Below are positions 1 to 9,548 of a stretch of 64,000 nucleotides of DNA, piece after piece. The position numbers and the translations under genes are program-made. Source of the stretch: Coemansia sp. RSA 1200 (Eukaryota; Kickxellomycota; Kickxellomycetes; Kickxellales; Kickxellaceae); assembly GCA_027578915.1 (NCBI GenBank), contig JANBTT010000024.1:97622-161621 (forward strand), read 5' to 3'. Below the pieces are notes generated by a model, which worked only from the letters and a program-made list of their open reading frames with translations, was not told the DNA's origin and made no database searches. Numbering within the stretch: the stretch's first letter is position 1; each line of letters starts with the position of its first letter.

Positions 1-326
1 ATCCCAGCACTCTGCACAGCCGACGACTCTGCCGGCACAGAAGTAACCAGAATAAGACGGTTGCCAGTGTTCAGCACGTATCCGTAGACTGAAACATCGC
101 CTATTGTTTGCAACAAGCCAAAGTACAGATCCGACGATGTCTTGTTCTGCAATAACCGCTCCTCAATGACGTCGCACGATGTGTGGGCTAGATAATGGTA
201 CTTTACACACTGGTCCTGTTGCTTGGGGGCGGTCTCTGCTGACCTGTCAGTACTGTCAAAGGTGCGCATGTAAACCGGGGTGGCCTGGCGATTAAGAATG
301 GCCAGACAGTGAAGTACTATTGACAT
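1..326 (-). CDS. TCA17: TRAPP complex subunit 2-like protein (TRAPPC2L/Tca17), C-terminal part outside the window
   Basis: Reading from the ATG at 326-324 toward position 1 stays open to the window edge, giving about 108 residues. The frame begins MSIVLHCLAILN and continues with YHYLAHTSCDVIEERL, DLYFGLLQ and VYGYVLNTGNRLILV. This follows the sedlin/longin-fold pattern of TRAPPC2L (a core beta strand, then KxHYxxHTSLDVxxE, then LYLGLLxxxxDYxVYGYVTN). The family works in the TRAPP tethering complexes on ER-Golgi and Golgi membranes and is usually about 140 residues, so roughly the last quarter is missing. There is no sign of an intron in the visible part. Relation to TRAPPC2 (Trs20) is possible, but the VYGYVxNT stretch favours the 2L type. 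The assignment rests on recalled family pattern, not on an alignment. Confidence 0.75.
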   Translation of the reverse strand, partial: MSIVLHCLAILNRQATPVYMRTFDSTDRSAETAPKQQDQCVKYHYLAHTSCDVIEERLLQNKTSSDLYFGLLQTIGDVSVYGYVLNTGNRLILVTSVPAESSAVQSAG

Positions 327-646
327 ATTTAGGTAAACAAAAAATACAATAACTGAATGGAACAAAGAGAAAATAAAAAGACAGGAATCAGTCAATACAC
401 AATATTACTAGAGACAAGTATGCGCAATGGGCGCAACGCGCATGTTCTCAAAAACAGCCCGATCGGGTAGCGTATGGGTTTATATCCCATGTGCAGACAT
501 TAATCGATCAGTTAGCTTTAGTACACAGTAAAAAAACGACACGAGTTTCCTTGCCACGTTTGCTTGGCTTTCGTTATACATCTCCCCGGTGGCACACAAT
601 CCCATTACCAGAGTAAGAAAGAAAAAGTTTAGAAAAAAACAGTCAT
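327..646. other. Intergenic spacer between TRAPPC2L 5' end and Pob3 3' end
   Basis: About 320 bases holding the promoter of the leftward TRAPPC2L gene and the 3' end of the leftward Pob3 gene. AT-rich with A-tracts; I see no further gene or RNA. Confidence 0.5.
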
Positions 647-2329
647 TTATTGCTCTTGATCGCTGCCGCCCGAGGACTCGTACTTGTCGTCAAACTCCTC
701 AGGAACATCGCTCTCGCTTTCGGCAATAAAGTCCTCATCTTCACTCGATTCGTCCTCACTGCCACCCAGACCAGCAGCATCGAATGCGCCAGCAACCTTG
801 GCAACACCGGCATCGGCATCGGAGTCGGCATCCATGCCCTTGTATGACACGGCGGTGGTCTCACTCAGCTCGCTAAGCATCTTGATGCCGTGCTCCTCCA
901 TATAGTCCTCCAGACTAGCGTGCTCCTCGCGGTTGATGCTGGAGAACTGGTAGTCTTGCGACCCGTGCATGTTGAGCTTGAGATCAAAGGTGCGCATCTT
1001 GCCGGTAGCGCTGGAGGCGCCCACCCGCGAGAACACGATGCTGGCAATATCGGCATGTGCGATGTAGAGTGTGGGCTTGGGCGCAAACAGAAAACCTTTT
1101 TCCAGTGGATACAGCGTTCCCTCGTTTGCCTTGAGCGACGCTTTGATACCTTGTGCGCCGTGATAAGCGCGGAAGGAGCCGCCCTCGGTGACCCGCTTAT
1201 CGGTAAGGCCCTTGAAGACATTGGCAACTATGCGGTATAGCGGCTCATCGTAGTGTGAGCGCAGTTTGCCCTCGAGCCGTTGCGGATCCTCGTCGGCGTC
1301 GATATTAAGATCAACGGCCATCTCCTCATCGCGCACAAACTGCAGAACCAGATACGGATACCACGTCTGGCCCTGGCGGATCGGCGGATTCAGCCCAACC
1401 ACAAACATTATGTGCAGCTCGTCCGGCTTGGACACAAGGAACATGCGCTGGATGTTCTCGTATGGAACTTTGTAGTCGTAGGTCTTGCCGCGGAGCCGCA
1501 GAAAGTGCGAAAACATGTCGATGCCGTATCTGCCGCGCGGCGTGAGGCAGAGAATCTCGGGAAACTGCACGATGCTGTCTCCGCTGACCTGGCCAAGGTC
1601 CGCGCGCTCCTTGATAGTGTCGTGGAACACGGATGCCGCGCTGACTTCCTCCTCATCTCCGTCCGCCTTCTCGCCATTCTCCTCTCCGCGCTCGCTTCCC
1701 TCGTTGTCGCTCTTGTCTGCACCGCCCGAGGCCGTTGTTGTTCCCGGCACGTAGAATCGGATCTCCACAAGCTCGTCGGGCGCGCCCTTGCGTTTGACGC
1801 CCTTGCCGCGCGGGCCCTGGAACTCCACGCTAACCTCGTTCTTGTTTGCTAGATTCGTGTTTGACACATACGCCATCGGCAAGTCAAACATCGGACGATT
1901 ATCCACACGGAAGCTCATATGCGTGCCCTCAAAGTCGGGTTTTCCCCAGTTCCACCCCTTGATGCTGATGTCACGAGTCTCGAGAGTTAATCCGTGGAAC
2001 AACTGTTTAACCGCGTCTCTCAGCGTCTCATAATCGTCGGCTGTGAATCCATCGAGCTTGTGCAGCGTACCGTTCTTCATGTGGATGCGCAGTCCGTACC
2101 CGCGCGCAACGCGTTGCCACTGAAGACGACGCAGGTCATCGCGTTGCAGCGCAAGCACTCCTGAGCTCACTACCAGATTCGGAACTGTCAACCCTTTGAG
2201 TGCTTCTGTCTCGCCCTCGGCTGCTTTCCACCCGATTCCAGAGGTGCCTATCCGCACCTGTCCAACACTTTTGATGTATGGCTCCGTGGCCAGGTATATA
2301 TCGCTGAATTGAACCCTCGAATCACCCAT
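647..2329 (-). CDS. POB3: FACT complex subunit Pob3/SSRP1 (histone chaperone)
   Basis: 560 residues, close to yeast Pob3 (552) and lacking the HMG box of animal SSRP1. Visible order: an N-terminal PH-like dimerisation domain that binds the Spt16 partner (starting VQFSDIYL and GQVRIGTSGIGWK), the SSrecog middle domain (FPEILCLTPRGRYGIDMFSHFLRLRGKTYDYKVPYENIQRMFL spans the tandem PH start, about residues 258-300), an Rtt106-like PH domain with SINREEH near residue 470, and a strongly acidic tail (SEDESSEDEDF to the end). An acidic linker of about residues 205-230 is also present. FACT reorganises nucleosomes during transcription and replication in the nucleus. The start is the first ATG, directly followed by the family N-terminus. 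Single exon. Its promoter lies between 2330 and a LINE insertion whose 5' edge is about 270 bp upstream. Confidence 0.95.
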   Translation of the reverse strand: MGDSRVQFSDIYLATEPYIKSVGQVRIGTSGIGWKAAEGETEALKGLTVPNLVVSSGVLALQRDDLRRLQWQRVARGYGLRIHMKNGTLHKLDGFTADDYETLRDAVKQLFHGLTLETRDISIKGWNWGKPDFEGTHMSFRVDNRPMFDLPMAYVSNTNLANKNEVSVEFQGPRGKGVKRKGAPDELVEIRFYVPGTTTASGGADKSDNEGSERGEENGEKADGDEEEVSAASVFHDTIKERADLGQVSGDSIVQFPEILCLTPRGRYGIDMFSHFLRLRGKTYDYKVPYENIQRMFLVSKPDELHIMFVVGLNPPIRQGQTWYPYLVLQFVRDEEMAVDLNIDADEDPQRLEGKLRSHYDEPLYRIVANVFKGLTDKRVTEGGSFRAYHGAQGIKASLKANEGTLYPLEKGFLFAPKPTLYIAHADIASIVFSRVGASSATGKMRTFDLKLNMHGSQDYQFSSINREEHASLEDYMEEHGIKMLSELSETTAVSYKGMDADSDADAGVAKVAGAFDAAGLGGSEDESSEDEDFIAESESDVPEEFDDKYESSGGSDQEQ

Positions 2330-2602
2330 ATTGTATTATTCCTCCTTCTTTAATGAGATGCTTGGGTGGTGGAATAAAGTTGCAAAATATAAAAAAATAA
2401 TAAAGAAAAATAAATTTGGGGAAACGAGAGAAAACGTGAGATGTTTTTATTTTTTCTGTTTATTTGTGCACGCGTCACTCCGATCGTCTCGCGTGTTGGA
2501 GCAAATTTGCGCCTATATGCGAATCACTGTAGGATCTGATCAATGACTAATTCTGAAATATGCCGAATCTTCATCTCTGATAATATAAGAGATATCAGGA
2601 AA
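2330..2602. promoter_or_regulatory. Probable Pob3 upstream region
   Basis: 273 bases between the Pob3 start codon and the LINE insertion, AT-rich near the gene with A-rich runs at about 2385-2420 (coding-sense T-tracts). No specific factor site is recognised. Confidence 0.3.
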
Positions 2603-3228
2603 TTACAACAGCTGCACAGAGTAAACACTTTGTGCCAGAGGACGGACGATGCCCAGTATGCCATGCTGAAAACGAGGATATCAGACGCTACTTTTTGGAA
2701 TGTCCGCGCATTCAACATTTTTGGCGCTTGGTCAAGGAGTATCTCAAGTCTTCCACTAGACAAGCCGTTTCCAGGACAGAATTCAAAATCGACGTGGACA
2801 AAGTTATCTTTAGTTTTGATGAATGGTCAAGCATTCTGGCAAACGCAGAAACATTACATGGGCTAGTTGTGTGGGAGGTTTTCCGTGCTCATACAGAAGC
2901 AGCTCTGGATAACTCAATACTAACGCCTCAAGCAACACTTTTCAGGAAGGTTGGCTCAATGTCGACACCTCCTGGTTCCAGTTTGAACCAGGCGGAGCCA
3001 GTCAACCAGACAAGTTGACCATTGCTCTATCTTCTTTTCGAAACGTTGCTTTACAGGCTTTCCGAGAACACATTTTCAACGCAGGCGGTCCAAACTGCCA
3101 CCACTGCGTCTCCTTTTCATAAACCTTTTGTTTATTAGTATGGTTCTAATCGGCAGAAAGTTAGGGCTCTGGATGTAGACTCAACATACCCGATTGATAA
3201 TAAATCAAATTTTTTTGAAAAAAAAAAA
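2603..3228 (+). mobile_element. 5'-truncated LINE (non-LTR retrotransposon) insertion
   Basis: The element ends in an A-tract (3218-3230) and is flanked by a direct repeat AAGAGATATCAGGAAA at 2587-2602 and again at 3229-3244. Its terminal As cannot be separated from the tail, so the true target-site duplication is about 12-16 bp. That is the signature of target-primed reverse transcription. It carries only the 3' end of ORF2, including the zinc-knuckle region downstream of the reverse transcriptase, so it is a dead-on-arrival copy of about 0.63 kb inserted upstream of Pob3 in the opposite orientation. Confidence 0.85.
2605..3123 (+). pseudogene. LINE ORF2 3' remnant with zf-RVT zinc-binding motif
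   Basis: The frame through position 2632 reads KHFVPEDGRCPVCHAENEDI and then RRYFLECPRIQHFWR. This is the CxxC...HxxxxC zinc-binding motif found after the reverse transcriptase in fungal and plant LINEs (Pfam zf-RVT type). The frame runs to a stop at 3018 but loses sense after about 2940. A shift of one base (frame starting 2940) restores a plausible tail, FQEGWLNVDTSWFQFEPGG, and later NCHHCVSFS followed by TAA at about 3120, so at least one frameshift has accumulated. There is no 5' part and no start of its own. Not expected to encode a working protein. Confidence 0.75.
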
Positions 3229-3244
3229 AAGAGATATCAGGAAA

Positions 3245-5806
3245 AAGAAGAAGACGGGTAGAAACCGTGAGCAAAACAAGCAAACAACCAACCCTTCTCT
3301 TTCTCTATGGAAACTCCGCTGCTTGTGAGCAAAAATAAATGCCCGAAATTGCCCTTTATGATGCAGAACTGTTGTATCAATTTATTTTTTTTTCTGACTC
3401 GGGACATATTCACATTTCCAAATGAAAAACTCACACAACAACAAACCTTCTCATTTAACCACAAACCAAGATAGTAAAATCAATGACTTTATCAGCATAC
3501 GATAAAAAAAAGTGGCCGAGAAAGAGGATGGCGTTTTTCAAAATAAAATATTTGCCTTCATTTTGCACTCTAAATGTCTTTTTTTGTCCAAGTGGTTAGT
3601 TGTTTTTGTTGCCAGTGTGGAAGCTCGTATTCTTTTCTTTTTTACACGCGCTCCACAACACATGCAGCATAAATGAATCTCAATTGAGAGTTTTTAAATA
3701 AATAAAAAGACAGCCATGTAACATGACATTTTTTATTGGCTCTGGACCCGACCCGCTAAATAACAAGCTCTCCTTCTTTGGATAATGATAACAGCACGAG
3801 GAGCAAAAGAGCAAAAGCTTTACAAAAGAAAAAAGCATGTGTGCGCATGGGGGTAGATGGTTGCATTGCGTAGACAAGATAATGCCACTCTGAAGATAAT
3901 AAAAAAAGACAAAGCAAACATAAATATATTCAATTGAACATAAAAACAAGGGAAATAAAGGAGAGGGACGAGTGAGAGAGAGGGAGCCTGACGGTCTTTA
4001 TGACTCTTTCCCTTCTGCAACAGGACAAACACAGCAGAATGTAAAGCGGCTGGTAAAAATAACTAACCGTGTAGATCATTCGGAAGAGGAAGAGCAAACA
4101 AACAGACCACTGGAAGCGTTTTGAGACGATCAGCTTCTAAATGCAATGTGCCAAAACAAACAACGAACGAACAAATGAATGGAGTAGAGTGGAAAACATC
4201 TGGCACTGAAGCAGGTGAAAAGAGAGGGGAAAGTGAGAAAAGAAGCGGCGTAAACTACATGTCTCTCTGAAAGCGGGGGATTTGAAAACAAAATGTAGCG
4301 CAAATGAGGCTTGTGCATTTTTAGGATCAAAAGCTTGCTTAGAAATGAAAGGAAAAAAGAAAAGTCAATGCTGCATTGGCGGGGGGTGTTTGTGCAGCAC
4401 ACGCTTGGAATGCTGACGGATGTTATCAGCCATACACTTCTCACTTCCGGCTACTTTTTTCTCTTTTGCAAAGGAGCTGCTTGCGTCTGGTTGTCTTGTT
4501 CTGCTGGAGCACTTTCTAGCAGCGCTTTCTGAAACACAACAACAGGGCAATGGATAGAGCCTGTTTTTCAACTTTGATTTCCTTGGAACTGCCGCTTTTA
4601 TGGATTCTGCCGAATGGTTTTTTTGGGCAGAGCATGATGATGATGTCCCGCCAAAGAAATATCTATATATAACTATGTCCGGAAGCAAATCCCATTCATT
4701 TATCCCCTTCAAGTTTCCCCGTTTCATTCTTTTTTTTTTCTTCAATTTTTTCACACACATTGATTTATTCTAGAAGGGAAGCGTATTTCTTTCTTTTTTC
4801 CACAACCACCAAGTTATCAAACATATTTATCTTTGTTGAAGCTTTATATCTTTTTATCTTATTTGCTGGTACATTTGCTGTTTGTTCCTGCTCTTGTTTG
4901 TTTGTCATCATCGTCATTCCTTCTATCTTTCTTAAATGACATATTGTTAGTATAGCATTTGCTGCAATCATCTATCCCATCTATCAATCAATCGATCAAT
5001 CGATCAATCAATCCTTTTATTCTTATTTCTGTTTTGTTTTACTCAAGTTTATTGCCTGTTAACCTTCTGTCTACCTGCTTATTTTCTCTTTTCAACCAAG
5101 CTGCAAATAAAAGACAAGCAAGCGCACAAACATTGCAGCAGCAGCATCTTTCTAACCAATTTAACCCCCTTTTTCTATTCTCTACGCATACTTTAATTAT
5201 TTATTTTTGGGGGGGAAGACAAGGAAAGTTAAAGTACAGTTGAAAGAAAGAGCATTTTTAAAGACTTTTTTGTGTTTCCGCATCTGATACCTCTTTTCTT
5301 TTCTTTTTTGGCTGTGACCTCTTTATACTACTAGCTATTAAAACAAAGAAGCAGTGGTCAGAATATTGGCCCGGTGCATCTGCTTTCACTTGCCTTAATA
5401 GAACAAACGTCGTCCTAGGTTTGAAAAACCTTCCTCCCCACCAACACAGTTTTCTACTCTCGCATTATTCTTTATTTTCTTTTGTTTTTTGTATTTGGCG
5501 CTGTACTTGTTTTTCTTTTTCTTTCTCCTCCTCATCTTTACTCCATATTCACAATTTGGAAACCTTTTTTCTTGGTTTGTTTTGGAGGCAGCGTTATAGT
5601 CGGACTTTTACCACTAGTAGTGTTTAGGAGTCCGAATTCTATTGTAATTTGTTCTTGTTAAATACATTTCGGCGTTGGGTTAACGGCAGCAGGACCGAGC
5701 AGTCATTTGGCCAGTGCAGGGTTATCATCATTCCTTACTGGCACCTTCTTTTCTATCGTGAACGTTAAAAAGGATAACGCACTCACACACACCGATACAC
5801 ACACAG
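3245..5806. other. Long intergenic region / 5' leader of the POF1-like gene
   Basis: About 2.5 kb with no convincing gene. It is A/purine-rich on the + strand to about 4300 and strongly pyrimidine-rich from about 4700 to 5620, consistent with a long CT-rich fungal promoter or leader for the rightward gene at 5807. A short tandem run of the type TCAATCGA occurs at about 4984-5015. A minus-strand stretch at 4470-4680 has a possible splice acceptor (TTTCAG) and short open frames, too weak to call. Confidence 0.4.
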
Positions 5807-6856
5807 ATGGCAAGCGCAGTAACGGCAAGCAACGCAGGCAGTAGGCCTCCGTCAAGCACCAAGGATAAGGAGCAGCAGGAAAAGAGCATTAGCCTTATGA
5901 GCACACTTCAGTGCGACACGCCCGAGTACGATACGTTTGTGGAAGAGTTTATTGACACAAAGACTGGCGCAGATGCAGCGCCAACAATAAGCATAGCACG
6001 CAGACTGTGTTCGACGTGGCCAATGACGCAACAGGGCGGCGAAATAGACATGAAAAGAACGATCCGAGTGGGAGTGATGGACAGCTCATTCAATCCGCCG
6101 CACTACTGCCACGCAGCGTACATGGAGTGTCTGGGCGTGATGGAGCTGGCAACGGCGGAAACGCTGTATGGAAAGCACAATGCAGAGGCGGATGACACGC
6201 CGCGGCTGCTTGGAATCGACGCGTATCTGCTGCTTCTTGGGTCGCAGAACGCCGACAAGAAGCTGGAGGGCGCGACGCTTGCGCAGCGCATGCGGATGGT
6301 TGATATGCTGGCAACGACGGTGGCCCAGGACACAACAGCCGACACATGGCACATGTGGAAGAATAAGGAAGACTTTGAGGCAACAGCGCTGCACAACATG
6401 GCGATTGGAATGGTCAATACGCCGCTGTTTGTCGACAAGTGCACGGCTGTCAGAGATGTGGTGCGCGCAGAGTGGAGCGGCAGCGACAGCTGCAACGGTG
6501 AGGAGCTGGAGGTGCTTAGCTACTTTGCAATGGGGTGGGACGCGCTGATCCGCTTCTTTGATCCGAGATACTACGCCGATTACGCGGAGGAGATTGCGCG
6601 CTTCTTTGCCACCGGCGGCCGCATCGCCTTCTCGCGGCGAACTGGGTTTCCCAGCGAGGACGTGGATGCCTTCTTTGCGCGCGCAGACATTGCGGCGTAT
6701 CTTCCGTTCATCTACGAGCTGCGGCTGCCGAAGCGTGTCCGCCACATCAGCTCCACTGACGTTCGCGTTGCGGTGCGCGACAGCACACGCAGCGTGCGCG
6801 ACATTCCGCCGCGCATTCTCGAGTACGTCAACAGCTTCATGCTCTATCGCGACTAG
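5807..6856 (+). CDS. NMN adenylyltransferase-like protein (POF1-like nucleotidyltransferase)
   Basis: 349 residues, single exon. After a disordered N-terminus comes the nucleotidyltransferase signature RVGVMDSSFNPPHYCHAAY at about residues 87-105, in which the usual G/SFNPxHxxH motif is clear. Near the C-terminus is HISSTDVRVAVRD (about residue 318), matching the ISSTxxR motif that binds the nucleotide phosphates. NMNAT enzymes join NMN (or NaMN) and ATP to make NAD. Fungal POF1-type members are more divergent and have been linked to filamentation. The G of GSFNP is replaced by D/S here (MDSSFNPPH), typical of the divergent branch rather than of the main NMA1/2 enzymes, so substrate specificity is uncertain. 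The start is the ATG preceded by a CA-repeat leader. Confidence 0.8.
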   Translation: MASAVTASNAGSRPPSSTKDKEQQEKSISLMSTLQCDTPEYDTFVEEFIDTKTGADAAPTISIARRLCSTWPMTQQGGEIDMKRTIRVGVMDSSFNPPHYCHAAYMECLGVMELATAETLYGKHNAEADDTPRLLGIDAYLLLLGSQNADKKLEGATLAQRMRMVDMLATTVAQDTTADTWHMWKNKEDFEATALHNMAIGMVNTPLFVDKCTAVRDVVRAEWSGSDSCNGEELEVLSYFAMGWDALIRFFDPRYYADYAEEIARFFATGGRIAFSRRTGFPSEDVDAFFARADIAAYLPFIYELRLPKRVRHISSTDVRVAVRDSTRSVRDIPPRILEYVNSFMLYRD

Positions 6857-7095
6857 GCTGCCACCAAAAGCCAGTTCTTCCTTTTGTCCTTTCGTTTTCC
6901 TCTGCCTGCTCTCCTTCCTTTGACTTGCTTCGATTGTTCTTTTTGCAAACAAAGGCCCCTCCCCTCTGCTGGCGCATGTCGGTGACGTTTGCTCTGCATG
7001 CTTAATTGCGACTGGTAATTTGGAAGAAACAAAACAAAACATGAGAATGAAATAAAAAGAGTGGGTGATGGTGTCATGTTAGCTTGTGCGTTTAA

Positions 7096-7947
7096 TCACT
7101 CCTGTGCAGCACCATTATTATTATTATCCGCCGCCGTTCCCGGGGCATTCGGCGCTTGCGGATGGAGATTGCGCTGGTGGCCATTGTGGAGCGCGCAATG
7201 GCAGGGTCCGGTGCCGCCATAGTGATTGCGATAAGGCGCGTGGCCGGATCCATCGTTGGCGTAGGCGTAGGCGTATCCATAGCGGTGGAGCTGGAGCTGG
7301 AGCTGGAAATGCTCTCGGGCGGCAAGCTCCGCGTGGGTGACGGCAGGATCTTCCCAGTGGAACCTGCGCGACGCAGCGACCTTGCGGGCCAGCCAGTCGA
7401 AGGTGCGCTCGCCCACGCCCAGATACCAGCGCACAATTCCTCCGCCGCCTCCACCGGTATGAGTATGAGCGTGTGGGCCCCAGTGCGGCACCGCTACGCT
7501 CGGATCCATCGCGCCGTGCTGCACCGCCTGCCGCAGCTGCCGCCAGTGCTGGTCAAAGCTCAGTCGTCTGGCCTCGACCCACCGCATCCGCTGCTCCCGA
7601 GTGAAAGCGTCATGCGCCGCTCCGACGTACTCTGCCTCCAGCGGCGAGAGCTGCGCTTCGGCTGCTTCCCGGGAGCTGTTGAGCTGCTCGACTGCGCGGC
7701 TCTGCATCGCCTTGTCTTCAGCAGATGATGATGACGGCAGAGGAGGAGAAACTGGAGCTGGAGCTGGAGCTGGAGCTGGACTCGGCGGATGCGCGTTGTG
7801 GGTCCATCCGGTCGATCTGCGAATGCCTGCAACCACCGTGGATGTCAGCCACAGCGTCATGCCAAGAAGAATGATCTTGCCTTTGGCGTTGCGGCCGCAG
7901 TGGTGGTGGGCGTAGTGATGGTAGAATCGGCCCATTCCGTGCATCAT
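7096..7947 (-). CDS. Hypothetical single-pass membrane protein, Pro/Ala and Gln/Leu repeats
   Basis: 283 residues. A His-rich N-terminus (MMHGMGRFYHHYAHHH) is followed by one hydrophobic segment, IILLGMTLWLTSTVVAG (about residues 25-41), which could be a membrane anchor. Then come a Pro-Ala repeat (PSPAPAPAPAP), a charged Trp/Arg-rich stretch (EQRMRWVEARRLSFDQHWRQ; then VRWYLGVGERTFDWLARKV) and QLQLQLH and YAYAYA repeats. The Trp-rich stretch suggests a folded core. I do not recognise the family. The gene is convergent with the POF1-like gene. A long overlapping frame exists on the other strand; this strand was preferred because it begins with ATG, contains a clear anchor and is less repetitive in its middle part. 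Confidence 0.5.
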   Translation of the reverse strand: MMHGMGRFYHHYAHHHCGRNAKGKIILLGMTLWLTSTVVAGIRRSTGWTHNAHPPSPAPAPAPAPVSPPLPSSSSAEDKAMQSRAVEQLNSSREAAEAQLSPLEAEYVGAAHDAFTREQRMRWVEARRLSFDQHWRQLRQAVQHGAMDPSVAVPHWGPHAHTHTGGGGGGIVRWYLGVGERTFDWLARKVAASRRFHWEDPAVTHAELAAREHFQLQLQLHRYGYAYAYANDGSGHAPYRNHYGGTGPCHCALHNGHQRNLHPQAPNAPGTAADNNNNGAAQE

Positions 7948-8476
7948 GTAGAAACAAGGGTGTATGGGAGCTACTTTTCTGTTTTTGTTTAGCGTTGGTG
8001 TTGGTGTTGGTGTGCTGCAATGTGATATTTTGATATGTGAAATGCTGTGTGTGTTCTGAGGGTATAGAAAACTGGTGGTCTGAAACGGCGGAAAATATGC
8101 GTGGAATAGATTGGATCCCTAAGCTTATAAAGCCTTTGGCTTGGGATGATTTCTTGGCATTTTTCTCTCTCTCCCTCTCCATGCTGTGCCAGCCAACCAG
8201 ACAGCAATTGCAGAGGTTGTTTTTGTTGTTTTTTCCCTGGCCTCTTTCTGCTTGCTGATTCTTGCACTTGTTCTGCTAAACAGCACAAATGCGGCAACAC
8301 CAGCAACAAACACGGAGGAGGATGATAATATATTATTACTGTAATAACCAATGTCCACAAGAGACGGACGGGAAATGAGGCCGTTCAGGCGTTTAGTTTC
8401 TTGGCAAAAAAAATCCTCACCAGCAGCAGCAGCAACTTTGCTTTCTGCCTTGCCTCCCTGCAATGGAGTGTTGTTA
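7948..8476. other. Intergenic region upstream of the 7096-7947 gene and downstream of the SDR
   Basis: About 530 bases with a short GT-rich tandem stretch (about 7993-8015) and AT-rich sequence. Nothing gene-like recognised. Confidence 0.4.
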
Positions 8477-9247
8477 TTACTCGTTGCGGTGAACAAGCGT
8501 GGCCGAAGCCTGGCCGCCAGCCAGCATCACAACATCAGCCAGCACGCATCGCGGGTGCCGCGACGCAGCAAACACAGCGGTATCGGCAACATCCTCGGCA
8601 ACCATGGGCTCGATCCCGCGGTACACGTTGGCAGCCTTCTGGGTATCGCCGTAGTTTCTGACAACCGAGAACTCGGTCTCGACCATCCCGGGTCTGATCT
8701 CCGTCACGCGCACGGGTGTGGCGATAGTCTCGGCACGCAGGGACTCGGTGATCGCGTGTACTGCGCTCTTCGTCGCACAGTACACGCTTCCATTCGGATA
8801 CCCGGTCAGACTGGCAATCGATCCGATCATAATCACATGTGCCTCCTCTCCATGCTTCTTCATGTTCCCGAGCACCGCGCGCGTCACGTAAAGGAGGCCC
8901 TTGACGTTGGTGTCGATCATCGCATCCATGTCCTCGCTTCTAACAAGCTCCACAGGGTCCGTTCCCACGGCGAGTCCCGCGTTATTGACCAGCACATCGA
9001 TGCGCGGAATCCCCGCAACGCACCGCTTCACCGCCGTCTCGTCACGCACGTCAAGTTCGGCGGTATCCACCCGGACATTCGGCCACCGTGCCGCAATCGC
9101 TGTTTTCACTTGGTCCAGCCTTGGTTGCCGTCGGGCTGTGAGCACCAGGTTCGATCCGCTCTCCGCGAACTTGTACGCGCACGCCTCGCCGATCCCCGAA
9201 CTGGCGCCTGTTATCAGCACGGTTTTGCCCTGCAGTCTTGCAAACAT
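8477..9247 (-). CDS. NADP-dependent short-chain dehydrogenase (YMR226C-type 3-hydroxy acid/serine dehydrogenase)
   Basis: 256 residues, the normal size of a classical SDR. Motifs: cofactor site TGASSGIG (about residues 13-20), NNAG (about 88-91), and the catalytic Ser and Tyr-x3-Lys in GSIAS...YCATKSA (about 142-161). LTARR after the second strand provides an Arg pair for the NADP phosphate. The IRPGMVETEFS segment and the overall sequence resemble the yeast YMR226C/bacterial YdfG group, which oxidise L-allo-threonine, serine and related 3-hydroxy acids in the cytosol. Substrate choice is inference. Single exon, ATG start with family-like MFARLQGKTVLITG. Confidence 0.85.
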   Translation of the reverse strand: MFARLQGKTVLITGASSGIGEACAYKFAESGSNLVLTARRQPRLDQVKTAIAARWPNVRVDTAELDVRDETAVKRCVAGIPRIDVLVNNAGLAVGTDPVELVRSEDMDAMIDTNVKGLLYVTRAVLGNMKKHGEEAHVIMIGSIASLTGYPNGSVYCATKSAVHAITESLRAETIATPVRVTEIRPGMVETEFSVVRNYGDTQKAANVYRGIEPMVAEDVADTAVFAASRHPRCVLADVVMLAGGQASATLVHRNE

Positions 9248-9548
9248 CCCTGTCTATTTCGTGTTTGCTATTCTGAATGGAGAGTGAAAGGGGAAGAATA
9301 ATAGAATTTATTGTATGCTAGTAAAGATAAAGATAAATAGGAGAGCAACGGAACGTGGGATTTAGTATCGTCTTGCTTTCCTTGCACATTTTGGTCTTAA
9401 AAAAGCAATGTCATCATCTTTTCATTTTCTTATCTTTGTTCCCCCTCATCCGGAAAGAAAAGATCCAGAACACCATATGCCAAACATATCAGATCAGATC
9501 AGATCGGCTGAAAACACGCACAGGCAAAACCCAAGCAAAAGTTCTTCT
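9248..9548. other. Intergenic spacer between PP2C 3' end and SDR promoter
   Basis: About 300 bases. Contains a short tandem AGATC run (about 9491-9505). No gene seen. Confidence 0.4.

Noticed and set aside
4365..4760. 131-codon minus-strand frame in the long spacer before the POF1-like gene
   Set aside because: Cys/Lys/Ser-biased with no domain; only a weak hint of a splice acceptor at about 4536. Not enough to call a gene.
4984..5015. Short tandem TCAATCGA-type repeats considered as a CRISPR-like or minisatellite array
   Set aside because: Only a few short units without spacers; simple sequence in a fungal leader.
6086..7042. 318-codon minus-strand frame opposite the POF1-like gene
   Set aside because: Antisense shadow of a GC-rich real gene with clear nucleotidyltransferase motifs on the + strand.
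7156..7728. 190-codon open frame on the + strand overlapping the 7096-7947 gene
   Set aside because: Repeat-driven (Glu-Leu, Gly-Ala) shadow of the minus-strand frame; lacks a recognised domain and a plausible leader.
8351..9301. 316-codon + strand frame opposite the SDR gene
   Set aside because: Antisense shadow; the minus strand has all SDR motifs.
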